Numbered from the stretch's first letter, positions 25,001-37,547 are shown. The stretch is DNA of 64,000 nt from Stropharia rugosoannulata (GCA_028532985.1 JANCIK010000002.1:1240001-1304000); one strand, 5' to 3'. The notes: generated by a model not told the origin, from the sequence alone. Numbers and translations are program-made.

Positions 25001-27122
25001 CAGTGACGCCGGCATCACAGGAAGGTGTGTCTACTGATGTGTTAAACCAATAGAGATTTCTAACTCTTTGATTTGTTAGCCTCGTGTTTTGGGAAACAGG
25101 CCCACTAGTTTGGCCTCTGTATAGCAACCAGTTCAACTTCCCCGAAGGAGGATATGTAAGTTTTGTCTTGTATAATGAACCATAGTCTCAAGTTTATACT
25201 CCCTCAGTGTCCAGTTGGGTTTGATGTCAGAGAGCTTCGAAATGATAGCAGCAGTACATGGTCGTCTCATGGTACTGATCGTCTTTCATCTATCAGTACT
25301 GACCGACGTGGCGCGTACATTCGAGAAACAAGGGACAATGGCATGGAGCGTATAATAGAACCAGTCGTCCCTCCCAATTCCCTTCAGAAACGTGGCTCCA
25401 TCCCGTTCATACCAGGTAAGCTATTTCTGCTGGTATGCTGTAATAACTGAGACGCTAACTCTAAGAATAGGAAACTTGTTCTGTCCTGCTGTTGGCGATG
25501 AGATTAGCGAAGCAGACGGAGGAAGTCCAATGGATTTCGACCCGTATGACGATCGTAAGACATTTCAATGCTTGCTGTGATATCCTAGCCCTGTTTAACA
25601 AGACTTATTCCATAGTCTCAATCCAGACTCTTGAAGATGCATTTGAACGGCGTGAGTTCATAGACGATGAAGATCTGATAAGTCGTAGTACGTCCAGTAT
25701 TCAAGTTTGTTTAATGCCCTTTGTTATTGACTATGGATGTAGACATCTCGGACATTCATAGTCTCCGTAAGGTAAGTAAATAATGCTCTGAATGTACTCC
25801 GTTCAACCAACTGACAGATTTAATCACCCAGGTGACTGTGGCGACATGCGCAGCTAGCCAAAATCCAATCAATATCAACGCCCCAACCTATTCGTCTACT
25901 AAGCCTTTGGGTTACTTCGATCTAACCAATCCAGGCAGTACCTCAATAAACTCTGATTACTCAATTAAGCCCAACCCACAGGCTGCTGGTAAAAAATCAA
26001 CCATATATGGAAGAGAGCATGTATACGAACTGCAAATGCGTACGTCTCCACTGAAAATGTGATCGATGACAACTTGGCTGATGCATGGACGATGGAATAT
26101 ATGCCAGTCTCATTGTTTATAAACAATTTAGCAACAGTTCCAAACCTCTGGCACAGTAATCAGTTCCCTAACTTCTGTCCATGGGCGAGCACGTATTTAA
26201 TGACCCCTTATTTCCCAAATGGTGGAGGTAACGGGTTGAGCGTTGTTGCATCTCTGCAGAGGTGTCTTCCTGCTGGATCGCCACGTAGTACCGATTTGCA
26301 GAGTCCTGCGGGCAATCAAATGGCTTGGCTCGAGAATATTGCGGTGAGCGGCCAAATTGTGCTCCTGTGCTCTATATAAGCTCATATTTACCTTTTGTGC
26401 TTGTAGAACGGCGCCAAAGCATCCGTAAGACATTTTACACCATGACTCCTTGCCTGTGCTTATGTGTCTTTTATTTATAGGCAGTGGCGGGTGAAACCTT
26501 CCGCTCAGAGTCTACATTCAGGAGTTATGACCCAGTGAAACAAGTTGCCGTCTTTCGGGCGGTAAGTGTTATCTCATGTTCATGTTATGAAATAACTTAT
26601 TCCGTCTAGGCTGCGGGAGTGATGAGCTACATGAATAACGGGATTGCTATCTCGCAGTTCTTAATGTCCCACGAATGCGTCAACCAAGTCTGGTGCGTGG
26701 ATTCGCCTTATAATGTGCTAATCTAACTAATGCAAGCGTTCAGGGTGGATTGGTTCCAAAGATATTCAAGTGTATGTCTTCCACCATCCTTGCATAAGTA
26801 CTCCGGCCGGGCTCATTTATCGCCTTTACAGGATCCCAACCTTCCCGCAGGAGTTAATCTCAATAACCTACCCAATGGAAACATATATACAACGTGGATC
26901 ACCAATCTACTCTTAAACTTCCACGTTAACATTGTGGACTATCTGCAGTCCATGACTAACTGGTATGATCAAGGCCCACAAACAGTCGCCCTTGACTTTG
27001 CTGGCAATTTGCGAACACAGGGCGCACAAGGTATTACAATGGCACAAATCTCGCAGGCCGATCTGCAAGCCGAGGTAAATAGAGTGACAGGTCTCCCAAT
27101 TTCATGGATCAATCAAGTTTGA
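19020..27122 (+). CDS. Large GH18 chitinase, killer-toxin-like (subgroup C type)
   Basis: About 50 short exons join from ATG 19020 to TGA 27120-27122, giving an estimated 1,650 residues. Order: signal peptide (hydrophobic VLLLCISLIGLF); Cys-rich hevein-like chitin-binding modules (CCNSETGFCG and FCGTTDEFCG); GH18 barrel with YLSIGGWSF and the catalytic DGIDVDWE, where the Glu is the proton donor, plus MTYDLHGTWD and GGTMIWSVDQDD; then Cys-rich repeats; then a long C-terminal region with VVDSPP, KRWWG and GREHVYE stretches. This layout matches fungal subgroup C chitinases related to the chitinase subunits of yeast killer toxins. It should cleave chitin outside the cell, perhaps in cell walls of rival fungi. 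The frame stays open throughout under my splicing. An apparent frameshift near 26040 is explained by an intron (GTACGT...GCCAG). No toxin subunit gene was found alongside. Confidence 0.88.
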
Positions 27123-27646
27123 GGAGAAGCCACTCATTGTACGTAGATAAATAGGAAGTGCTCAGTGCTCAAATGATCAAAATAAAATGTACATGTTGTA
27201 TTTGGTGTTGAAATTGTCATTACCATCCTACCGAGTATTTAGACATTATGTTTGAAAGGGTTTGAAGCTGACTTGGTCATCGTGTATTCTGCCACCAAAA
27301 CAATTTCAGATGATGGGGCGCCCAAGGGGCGCCTGGAGTTGGATCCAGAGTTGCTTGTCAGCCGGTCACCGGCCATGCGTGATTGGGCGCTTGAGCATCC
27401 TGGACCACAACAACTGTACAAGTCGTTCAATATAGCAAAATGGTAACCTTGATCGGTCAAGGAAAAGCCAATTATGCATTGCGCATCGTGAACAGCACGC
27501 AATAACCCGATGATCCTAGTACTCTGTGCGTCACATCGTTCACAGCTTTAGCTGCGTTACCTGAAGGCTGAGGCTGGGAGTCGGGAGGCGCGACTCGGAG
27601 CATAGTACATTGTGCTTTCCAGGCCAATTTTTTTCAAAAAGAACGT
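27123..27646. other. Intergenic region
   Basis: Follows the chitinase stop. A GC-rich palindromic stretch (ggggcgcccaaggggcgcc) lies near 27317-27335 and an Arg/Glu-rich short frame spans it. Neither can be assigned. No gene is supported. Confidence 0.4.
27627..27643 (-). terminator. RNA polymerase III terminator of the tRNA
   Basis: On the transcribed strand the tRNA is followed within a few bases by a TTTTT run and then a second T-rich stretch after a short A run, the usual pol III stop signal. Confidence 0.75.
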
Positions 27647-27717
27647 AGCAGCAACTTGTTTCGATCAAGTGACCTCAGGGTTATGAGCCCTGCGCGCTTC
27701 CACTGCGCCATGCTGCT
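27647..27717 (-). tRNA. Initiator tRNA-Met (CAU)
   Basis: The minus strand folds into a 71 nt cloverleaf: acceptor AGCAGCA/TGCTGCT, D arm GCGC/GCGC, anticodon stem CAGGG/CCCTG with loop CTCATAA (anticodon CAT), and T stem ACTTG/CAAGT with loop ATCGAAA. The A1-U72 pair and the AUCGAAA T loop instead of TTCGA are hallmarks of eukaryotic initiator tRNA. The internal A box (tggcgcagtgg) is intact. There is no intron. It would be transcribed by RNA polymerase III. Confidence 0.95.
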
Positions 27718-30077
27718 GACATCAGTTTTCAGAGATTTTTTTATACGTACATAAGTAATTTTCTTTTTCACATGCTGGAATACTCGAATACTGGAACTGC
27801 TCTAATCTGTGTCAAATCTGTGTTGTCCAGTCCGGTGGGCAATTTTTACACAAATGCGCTAACGCCGAGCCTTTGCGGCTACCGTATTATGCGAGTTGTA
27901 TGTGACAGTATGCTCAAACATACTAATGGGTCATCCGTGCCCAGATTACGAGGTGTATTTAATCACAGCCACCATTAACATCCAACCTACGAATCCTCGC
28001 ACGGACGCAAGAAGGACAGGCCGACGCATACAGCGGCTTGAGGAAAGACACAGAGCACAATCGGCTGACAGTGCATGAATAGCTTATTGGATTCACGGCT
28101 GTTAGTAAACGAATTGGTACATTTCGAGGGAACTGGGGAAAGAGAAAGAAAGACTGCTGGACATCGTTCCGAGTCCACCGTGACCCTCTCCCGCTATCCC
28201 GGACAAGATTCACTTCATACCGTATCCTCAACTTGGCGAATTACCGATCAGCCTACCGTTGTTTCCCTACCCCAGTTAACTTCGCCCATAGAGAGACCGG
28301 ACATTGGTCTACACCAACGTTACGCGGCAGTACTCTGCGGCGAGGAGAGGCACGCCGTGTGCTTCACTGATTTATGGATGCTAGATGCTGTTACATTTAC
28401 ATCGCGCGACGACGGACTTGGGCGCGTAGGAATACGCCTGTGATTTTGTTTAATCATTACTTACTGTCCCTTTACATACCGTGGCCTGGCGCCTATGCTG
28501 GGCCATTTAACTTGCATCCGACCATTGCAGGTCGCCACCGCTGAGAGTCATGAGGCAGCCATTGCTACTTACGTGTCATGAATGTGTATGATACATCCCC
28601 TTAGCCTAACGTCATGCAGAATTTTAGAGAAGAACGCGGCAGCTCCTAGGGATCTGCGTGTAACTGGATGAGAGGCATTAGCTTTGAATCTCTGCGCTAC
28701 TCAAGTGCTAATGCAGTGGGATCTTACGTTCCCAAGAAGTCAACTCCAGGCCCAAAGTACTCCAGACACCAACAGAAACTATTCTCGATGAAAAGGTGTC
28801 TTGGCATACAATATTTTTTCCTTCTAGAGCAGCGGCGCGTAAATGCGGCAGATGGTGAAGATCTACCTGCAGCTCATCTGCTCCTCTGGTCATTGTAATG
28901 ATGAATACATCTTGAAGACATAGAGTTGGTAGAGCCACGTATTCTCTGTACAAAGTTCTCATACTCTTATCGTTCTTCAAAACGGTGTTGAGTATAAGTC
29001 AATCATTGCATTTAAGTTGCTCGACTACATGTCTGTCAGTTGAGCATCAAAGGTCAAGAAGTACCAGTTTGGTTCATTTAATGCGATAACTTCTATTTGA
29101 CCCATTTACGAGTTTGTGCAGCGCGTATGGACCTCTTCGGAGCAGCTTTTACGCCATCCGAACGTTTGCGCTTTCGTCCATTAGCAGGCACAGGCGAGTC
29201 CTGGACTGGCAAGATTGGCCCACGTTCACGTCGAGCTCCCACCACAACACATCCAAGACCATCTTATTGAACTATATTTCAGTTTTATTTTGAAGAGTAG
29301 CCATGAGTGTCTTTTCAAGCTCAAGCTAAGTCTGGCTGTTTTATAGTATATACACTGCGGTTTCAGGGAGTCCAGGAAATGATGACGTGGACTCTCGGCA
29401 TGGCAAGCCATGACAATCGTCCCCTATCGTGATTGAAGACACTTCACCTCCGCCCAGTCAGTCAACTAACGTTATAGTGCGCAATTTTGGAGCGCTTACT
29501 GTTCAAACAAATATAATACAGTACATTCCTTGAATATTATCAACTGCTGTACTTTTTTTAAGAGATAAGAGGCACATACCATAGAAAATAGCCTCCAGAA
29601 CTATTCCAAGGAACGTAAGCTCAGGTGGAGGAAAGGAAGACATGGGTGGACGCAAGTTAATCTTCAGCCGCAGCAAATGGTCGCAAACGCTATATATGTC
29701 AAGTAGCTCCGGGTCAACTCTGGGAAATACACTTTATGCATATGTATAGCATCAAAGCATCCTGATAATCATTATTCTATGTATCTAGGCTGCATTAAAA
29801 TGATGCACGATTTCTAGATTCTGTCAGATTCTGCCATGGCTCACATGTAATCCGCTGAGGATAGATGCATCCAACTGCCCGGGCCAATCCCGTTCGAAGC
29901 ATGTATCCGATCTCTTGAGCAGGACTTTGGACAGGCTTGGTTGGACGGCGCACAATCTTAATTCATGAACATACTAAGCTGTCAGTAGATCTGTTTCCAA
30001 ACCAGAGCCATTTCGGTAATTGGCATACGAGCCATAAGGCCTGGGGGAAACGAGAAGAAGTCGTGGAACATAGGCTT
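27718..30077. other. Long gene-poor region
   Basis: About 2.4 kb without a supportable gene. Several frames of 60-120 codons exist (for example 28075-28443 +), but they lack recognisable motifs and credible splice context. It may hold a decayed gene or non-coding DNA. No terminal inverted repeats or transposase remnants were recognised. Confidence 0.4.
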
Positions 30078-32892
30078 CTAGTCTATCTCTGGCTTGAAAA
30101 AGATTTCATACTGCGATCCAAGGTCGCCCGCAGCCTCAATGCCTGTGAAAGAAACATCAGAATTTGGTCCAATTCACATGCTTGACCACCACAAAGGAGG
30201 TGAAAGTGGGCGTAAGGGCTCATACTCACAGCGGCATCCTCGGGGCGAAGAGCACCCTTAGCCATATTGTGCTTCCCTGCACGCAGTTTCGCTGCCCGGT
30301 GGGTTAGAGCCGTTTTGACTGTTCCGCCAGCACCCTCGCTCTGCGCAAGTAGCGTTGTGCACTCTGCATCCGTGGCTACGTGTCCCTCGAGCAGTGCAAA
30401 GAACTTGTGTCGTAGGACTGTCTTTATCCGTTCGAATGCATGTGTTGTGTACCAGCCATCCCGTTCCTGGAAATTGATGACACCCAATTGGAAGTCCGTA
30501 AGGGAATCGGATGGGCAAAGATAGTTAAGACAGTAAAGGGAAAGCGGTGATGGGACAGAATGAGCATTGCATTTGCATTTGTGCTGAGACGGTGAAGGCA
30601 CTTACGTTGCATGTCTCCCGTAGTGCGTCCGGGTCTTCAATCATCTCCTTCAGCATAGGGTCTGTGATATCACAAAGCTGGAAAGCTGCTGTCTCCTTTG
30701 TGATCGTCTTTCCGTCAAATATATACGCATTTCTGAGATATCGCGTTAGAGCACCACATTGAACGTCGAGAAAGCAACCGACCTTCGCTCCGCCTCCCTT
30801 TCCTGCATACGTAACTGATCACTTTGCGTCTGCGCCAGTCGTTCCTGACGGCGGGATGTTACTGATGGTCGAGATATAGGGTGGTTCGCGTTTCGGAAGT
30901 AGAGTCGCTGATAGCTATAGTCATAAAAATTGCAATCAGTCTATCTGGATAACTCCCCGCCTGTTACAACTCAAATCACTTACAATCTAGAACTTGGATC
31001 TTTTCTGGGGTCATACGAAAACCGTACAAGGGTGTCGCGCCAGGGCCCATCCTGGAAGACGTAACAACAAAGCGGGAGTAATATTTTCGAGCTTCCAGTG
31101 ACGTATTAAACGAACTGGTATCTGAATCAGATATGTATGATTGAACGGAACTCACTTGAGAATATCCCTTGCCTCCCCGGCTGAAAATTGACTAAAAAGC
31201 GACATGCGTGTCCACACAGGACGATCAAGAAATAGCTGTGATAGCAAAAATAAATACATTGCGAAACGGGGACCGCGTAAAATGGCGAGAAGAACGTAAG
31301 CTTACCGCCTGTAACTTGTTCAGAATCGTCTCGCTAACCTGATGGCGCCCCTCCTGTACTGCCTGCGGGGGTTCTTTGGGGACCTAGGAAAAATATGGTA
31401 TAACGTCAGTTTATACTTCCCCCTTGAACGAGGAACGAGATATAAAGTGGGAATCAAGCATTCACGCACGTGTGCATCCGCAAACATGATCGAGGCAGGA
31501 CCATATCCTTTCCATCGCATCTTATTGATCATACGCTTTCTTTCTTGACCGGTTTCTTCGTCAATGGTCACCGATAGCATTGAAGAAGTATTCGCCTTGA
31601 AGCTATAAATGCCTTAACAGGATGAAAAACAAAAATAGAAGTAGCGGCCCACTTGTAGCCCTGCGGGATCGTCTGCCGACTGAACAACGGCGGCGGGAAA
31701 AGGCGCAGTGCACTTCCAACTGCTGGAGAAGGTTCGTCCGAGGCTACAGCAGTTGTCATGACGCTTCCCCTGAGCTCACCGCCTGTCCCCACCTCAGTAG
31801 CTGCAGTCAACGTCGACGGCTGAGCCGTACCGTCCGGCCCGGGAGCAGTTGCTTGCGAGATCGCGCGGAGACGAGGATCAAGGTTCATGTCAACGACGCT
31901 GTCCATTTCCATCAGTATACCGACGTTGTGCTGAGAGACTTGGGTCAATCCAGCAGTATTCGATACTGAAGACGAAGTCGTCACGGGGAGTGGTGGGTAG
32001 TTGCTAGGTTGTGAAGGGATCCTGTAGTTGCATAGAGCCTCGACTGCATTACAAATTGCACAAGAAAGAAAGAAAAGAGGAGTGAATAGAAGCCATACTC
32101 CCTAGAACCGGGGGACTCACCATCCATGTTATCCATGGCAGTACGCAATTTTGCTACAGGGTCGTTCATATCTGGTAAATATTGGTAGTCGACCATACCT
32201 GTAAGGAACGCCGTTTCAGCTGAGGTTACACGGAGAAAGAAAGAAAAACAAAACGCACTGCGAAACCTAACAGTCTTCGCCATCACCCCAACCACCTCCG
32301 CTGTGTAGTGCCCCAATGGTTCCGTCTCATTTTCGCCATTGTGACGTTTCTTTTTTCTCTTGACGACTTTTAAGAGTAGATTATTTGCCGGAACAACGTC
32401 CCCAGGGATAGGATGCGCAAATGGATTTCCTGGGCGCAGCGCCAATTCAAGCAAAGTTCCGTCTGCACTGGTCGCGCCATATGTCCTCCCCGTCCCGCTT
32501 GCCGTCGTGCCTCCGCCAACACCAACACTCCCCCCAGCAGGGATTGAACCTGATCCGCCTACTGGTCCCGGTCCTGCTGTCCCGGTTCCAGTACGTTTGA
32601 ACACGCGGTCCAGTCGATGCTGCCCGCCGAGGGAGGAGACTGCTGTAGGTACGGATGTGGGGCGCACATAGCCTGGGTATTCGACTGAATAGAAGTAGGT
32701 CTGAGGGAGTGGCCTTGCTGGGGCTTGTGAGGGACCGGGGGTCGCGTGAGGCATTCGTGTTGATGCAGACATTTCTGAAGAGTCCGGAAGACTGGGTCTT
32801 ATGGTTGGGTTAGGCACGAGAAGTGTATCGAATGCGTCGATAGGAGCTGGAGCCGGTTCCATGAACAGTGGGTCAATAAGGGCGGGATCCAT
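30078..32892 (-). CDS. tfc1: TFIIIC subunit Tfc1/Sfc1 (tau 95 family)
   Basis: A multi-exon minus-strand gene from ATG 32892 to TAG 30078-30080. The TFIIIC 95 kDa subunit signatures are present in order: YSVEYPGYV near residue 70, KTVRFR joined to MVDYQYLPDMNDPVAKLR, the EALCNYRIP stretch, LFPPPLFSRQTIPQGYKW, then MRWKGYGP and the RIKTVLRHKFFALLEGH region. The protein is part of the tau A lobe of TFIIIC, which recognises the A box of tRNA genes and recruits TFIIIB. A Gly/Thr-rich insert near residues 110-140 is low complexity and probably disordered. The last intron uses donor GTATGA, which restores the frame to an acidic C-terminus ending EIFFKPEID. A tRNA gene lies 2.4 kb downstream, which is probably coincidence. 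Confidence 0.88.
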
Positions 32893-33460
32893 GATGGTGA
32901 TGGTGGCAAAATGTGCTGGTGGTGGTAGAAGCCAAACAGATCACCAAAATTGCATAATCGCATATACCGCCATCTACACACCATAAACGTGCATATACTT
33001 GCATATTTAGCTTGAGCATACATAATACCTCTCATATGTCTTCGCATAATATGACCGGCTAAGCTGTTCTGAAAGAGTGATTACGATCCTCGCAGTCTTC
33101 AAATATATAAGCAGGAGTGAAAGGATAATTCATAACATGGATTTTGCGTCTTCATTCACGTGTCTTCACTAGGACTGAAAATGGCTGGACGTGTTGTTGG
33201 GCGACAAACGTGCTTTATTAGAAGGGAGGCGCGAGCGTTCCATGAAAGCGCATCCACCAGATGTGAAGCAGGCAAAAGGCGATGGATCATAATGTCGATG
33301 ATCCTCGGCAGAACTGTATTCACACGATCCCACTGGGCGGCGATAGTAGAGTACTGATAAACACATTCAGGTAAAGCAGGACCTTTGAGAGACATTGTCC
33401 CCAACTCTACATATTACAAGACCAGGGTTTGTATTTATTTAATAGAGATCGACCTAGTGA
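32893..33460. other. Intergenic region
   Basis: Lies between the start of tfc1 and the stop of DyP copy A. An 82-codon minus-strand frame (33156-33404) probably falls in the DyP 3' region and is not supported as a gene. No repeat or RNA gene was seen. Confidence 0.45.
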
Positions 33461-35416
33461 TCAAGCTTGGTAGCTCTGTCTACTCCTTTGCCATTCATCT
33501 AGGACAGGAATACTCGGAACGAAGAACCACTCTCCACCACGAGAGGTGACGAAGTATTCTGGGGTAAATCCATAGGCAGTGTCAATGCGCTTAGCCACCC
33601 CGATCACCTCGTACTTTCCACCTCTACCGTCGAGCTGGACAGAGACCTCGGCTTCTCCAGCCAAAACTGGATTCCCGCTTGTTTTTTGCACTTCTACCTT
33701 AGCTCGGGGACCGCCTATTATGGGGTCTTGTCCTAAGATGCTGGTCACTAAGAGTCGTGGTCAAATTTCCAGGATGAATTACCGTAGTTGGTGGGTATCA
33801 GGCTCGTTATTGGGAAGAAACTATTATTTGCGAATTGCGTCGTCTGACGGTAAAAGCCGTTCTCGATCGAAGATTGGTAACATACGAAAAGAAGACCTCT
33901 TGGGGAGTTATTTAATTCTTCTTGTTTCTCGGTGTCTGTTTTGGTTTTCCATTGTATCCTTTCCTCTTTAGTGACCTAATCGCGTTCAATGAGTCAAAAC
34001 TGCATATTCAGTCATTAAATTCTCCCTTACATCTGGGCCGTATGGAATGCCCGAACGAAGAATTACAGAACGATCAAGAAAGTCTTTCGCTATAATAGGA
34101 TCGAGGTTACGGGGTGTTGTCTTGCGGATATGGGATCCAAAGGGGCAATAAGGCTCTTGAACATCCTTCACTGGGTCGAAGTAAGTGCTATAATCGAAAT
34201 TATTGATTACGTCGGGGTTGGTGTAGTCGACATTATCGTGCAAAGGTGTTAAAGCAAGAGGTGCTCCCTAACGCTAATAAGACATTCAATTCGTCGTAGT
34301 AAAAATTAAATACCTTCTTAAATCTGCCTACGATTCGTGCGCCGAACAACGTTTTGCGTTCTGAGTCAGTCAAGTCGGCAAGTTGTCCAGTAGGGTCAGG
34401 CATTTTCTTGTAGCTTCTTTCAATATAATCTTCAAATAGTAGAACCGCTTGCTCAAGCTTCCTGAATACCATCAGAGACCCATCTTTGGTAAATGAAGGC
34501 CGCCGGGGCTTGCTACTATCGTCGTAAACGGAGTCACCCGGATATCCCATTATCAACACTCCAGGATCAACGACGCGCTGGCCCTTTTGGGGCTCGCACA
34601 AGCCTCTGCAATATATCAGATTTTGTGAGGACTTCAGCTATGAGAGTTATGAATTAAATAACGTACTTAAGACCTGGCTGGGATATGCCGTCCCTCCAGC
34701 CAAAATGTTCTCCGTCTCCGGACCGTACTCGTCCTTCGAGAATGACAACATTCTTATCCTCGATCGAGTCCTTGAAAAGGTTGCGAACTCTGTTCATCTC
34801 CGTTTGGCAAGTATCCTGAGCTGGAAGAATAGTTAGTCAAAGTATAGCATAAACGATAAGTGCACACCTCCCGCGGTTACAAGAATAACCCCGTGTATAG
34901 ATCCGGCGTCGAATACTGAGTCCCACTGCATTGAATCGCCGAGAGAGTCCTTTGTTTTTCTCATGGAGCCCTGGTCAAAGCAGACATCACCAATTCTATT
35001 TGGGATCTCTAGAAAGTCTAAGCCCATGCGGCTGAAAGCTATTTGACTGGAAACAAGATTGAGATTTTTATCTGAGTCCCCTTTGCCGTGAATTTTGAGA
35101 ATATTTTCTATCGTCTGTTGGCCTGATGTAACAGAAGGAACGTAAGCTTGAATATTACTCCAGAACTTTGCCTGTCTGTCCTCGCTGATGGTAAAAAACA
35201 TAAACCGTTCAAATCTCTAGAAATCGGGTAAGAGGGCGACATAAAACTTTCGGTGCATCATACCTTTGGGAACATCCAAAATACGTCTCCTTGAATGTCT
35301 TGCGCGTTTGGTATCGCATCGTGGTTGACCGAGTTTTCCGTGACCTGTTGCACTCGGTCCTCCTGCGACAGTGGCACCACTGCACGCCTGGTTAAATACG
35401 GGACGGAAGAAGTCAT
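33461..35416 (-). CDS. DyP-type heme peroxidase, copy A
   Basis: Seven exons in phase on the minus strand: 35416-35264, 35216-34868, 34820-34667, 34605-34314, 34267-34031, 33975-33783 and 33732-33461, giving 549 residues. The family hallmark GWRDGISQP carries the distal catalytic Asp, and the proximal heme ligand lies in SHIRKTTPR. The conserved GLLFVCYQSSIENGF and GGEWFFVPSIP stretches are present. DyP peroxidases use hydrogen peroxide to oxidise dyes, phenolics and other large substrates. No signal peptide is visible, so the enzyme may be intracellular. All introns have GT-AG ends; intron 1 starts GTATGA. The gene is inverted relative to copy B about 7 kb away and shares a near-identical central block with it. 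Confidence 0.9.
34312..34972 (-). repeat. Inverted near-identical DyP block, arm A
   Basis: This 661 bp block, covering the end of exon 2, intron 2, exon 3, intron 3 and exon 4, matches 43025-43685 in inverse orientation. I aligned it row by row and found one mismatch (34419 versus 43578) and no gap. Similarity drops sharply on both sides. Confidence 0.92.
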
Positions 35417-37114
35417 AGCGGCTGTTGGCGACATCAGGAAGTTGTCCGTTTAGTTTTTTGCCGTTTCTCAACCCCCAAAACGGAATAAAACCCAATAAAA
35501 CAACCAAAACAGGACACATGAACACCTATGTTCCTTTATACGGAAACCAAGGAATGATTATATAACCTTTTCTATAGAAACTTCTTGTGCTTCTATTGTA
35601 CTTCTTGAGTTTAATGCTTATCCGCGTTTCCGGAAACAGAAATACCGACCAAAACAGGAAACTAAATGGACAACTCACTGATGGATGCTGACGGTATATA
35701 AGCGCAAGCTTTGGGTCAGCAAACGGGCTTGGTCTGATATCTTACTGAAGAACACTCAGCGCAAGGCTAGTGTATTCCCATTACTATAGTGAACGGGTCA
35801 CCTCAACTGCTCCTTTTAAATCCAGTAGAATCATCAGATTGTACTGAGAGGGCGGCCGGTAAACCAACAGCGAATACAAAAGTCTATGTTTGGTACAAGT
35901 AAAGTATAACTTCCGTTCATCAAACGCTCGCTGTGAAGCTTATTAAGTGTATACAGCTTCTTCCGTTCACTCGGAACTGTGAATTTATTAAACCATCATA
36001 TCGTAGACTCCAGAGCTTACGCATTTACGTGTTTTTATCGGATATAACTATAACCTTTCAATTACATTGATTGCGATGGGTTAATAAACGCCATATCATG
36101 GTTCTTTTATGTTTATCTACTCAGTTTTACTTACGCAAGCGCAATGAGGATCCGAGTCTGTCCAGACTGTCCAGCAGCTCAACAGAGTCCGAAGAAGTTC
36201 TCCGGTATAAAATTACAAGCTAAAACTGTAGCGAGCGTTTATCACGCCCATTCCCCACAAGTGTGCAGCCTCCGTCTCAGCGTGACCCAGAACGTCTTTC
36301 AGAATGCTATGCTTGCGATGCAGATTGCATTTCTGATCTTCCTTGCGAGTGAGATACATTGGCTTCCTGTAACGTAAGAGAGAGCTTCCAGCGGCTCATA
36401 CATGTACGCCTTCATAAGAGTGAGGAACCTTACGCGATTACTACCCAATGCATATATCTACCAAATTCGAATGGATCCAACTATGTAGTAGCAAAGGCCA
36501 ACTCTTGAAATTATGCCCAATGTTACTGTTTACAGGCAAAGATGTAGACGATAACAAGTGTCATTTGGCTCTTCAGCCGACCAAACGCAGACACCATCAT
36601 TATTAGTGAGGAAGGGCGTCCGCGCTAAACGCGTTGAAGTATGAAGTTGAGCTCTGGCTGGCTGGCCTTCGATAACTGAAGGGGTATAAATTAAATATTG
36701 CCCTTTCGTTCTAGACAGATATTTAGAAGATAAACAAGGGAGACCGTACATTTGATACGTTGAGGGTGAGGCAACTTCCAAGCAGAAACTAGCTTCTGTT
36801 CATTGTCGGTCGGGGCAAAAGGTAACTGCAAACGCCAAGCAAGCGTTCACGACGACGAAAAATCGCATATACGCAGATAGCGGCGGGTACACGGACTCAC
36901 AGTTCATTTTAGCAGACCAATTGAACTTATGCTTTGGCTGGACAGACGGGTCCCTGAATTTGGTCGCAGGATGGTTACTTCATCACACCAATGACGTTTG
37001 TTTCGATGCAGGAGTTGAAAGCAGACGGACATAGGATACATGTTTTGGGGCAGAAGGACGAAAACGCATGTGAAACCCTTGGAAGCACCCCTCTACGAAA
37101 TATAGCAGAGCACA
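35417..37114. other. Intergenic region upstream of DyP copy A
   Basis: About 1.7 kb, AT-rich, between the DyP A start and the eL29 stop. Short frames at 36144-36377 (+) and 36530-36781 (-) have no recognisable features. It should contain the DyP A promoter and the eL29 terminator. Confidence 0.45.
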
Positions 37115-37547
37115 TTATGATGCCGCTGCAGCCTGCTTTTGCTCCAATCGGGCTTGCCTCTGAGATGGTGGGAATCGCGTAAGATAACATTACAGAAGGA
37201 AAACAGCTACAACGTACGGAGCCAACAAGAGCATATCGCGCATTGCGGCGGAACTGATACCGAGGAATCAGGTATAATCCTCTTATATACGACGGCATAA
37301 CAAACCTTAGCATCAACCTGGAATTTTACAAGGCACATTTTGTGAGTTCAGGCATTCCAAAAGAGTAAATAGTGCACTTACACCCTTCAGCGAACGAGTG
37401 CGGCCAGCGGTAGGCTTGCGAATGCCATTCTTGTGGGCCTTCTTGTTCTGGTTGTGATTTGTGTGACTACACGAAAGAAACGGATGGTCAGCATTCACTC
37501 TTCAGTTTTTCAGGCGGATGGATTCTCTACTTTTTGGATTTCGACAT
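37115..37547 (-). CDS. rpl29: 60S ribosomal protein eL29
   Basis: Five tiny exons in phase: 37547-37531, 37466-37382, 37317-37306, 37253-37218 and 37159-37115, giving 64 residues. The product begins MSKSKNHTNHNQNKKAHKNG and continues with RKPTAGRTRSLKG, VDAKFRRNARYALVG and a basic Ala/Gln tail, the classic eL29 pattern and length. eL29 sits on the large subunit near the peptide exit and L1-stalk side of the eukaryotic ribosome. Exon 3 is only 12 nt (encoding VDAK). The gene lies between GMC oxidoreductase and DyP copy A, so the peroxide locus surrounds a housekeeping gene. Confidence 0.95.

Noticed and set aside
26039..26107. Apparent frameshift in the chitinase gene near the GREHVYE motif
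   Set aside because: A 69 bp intron from GTACGT to GCCAG restores the frame exactly, so the reading frame is intact.
28075..28443. 122-codon plus-strand frame
   Set aside because: No recognisable motif, odd composition and no credible exons around it.
31622..31969. 115-codon plus-strand frame
   Set aside because: Antisense to the TFIIIC subunit gene.
33156..33404. 82-codon minus-strand frame after DyP copy A
   Set aside because: It probably lies in the 3' untranslated region. No motif or splice partner supports it.
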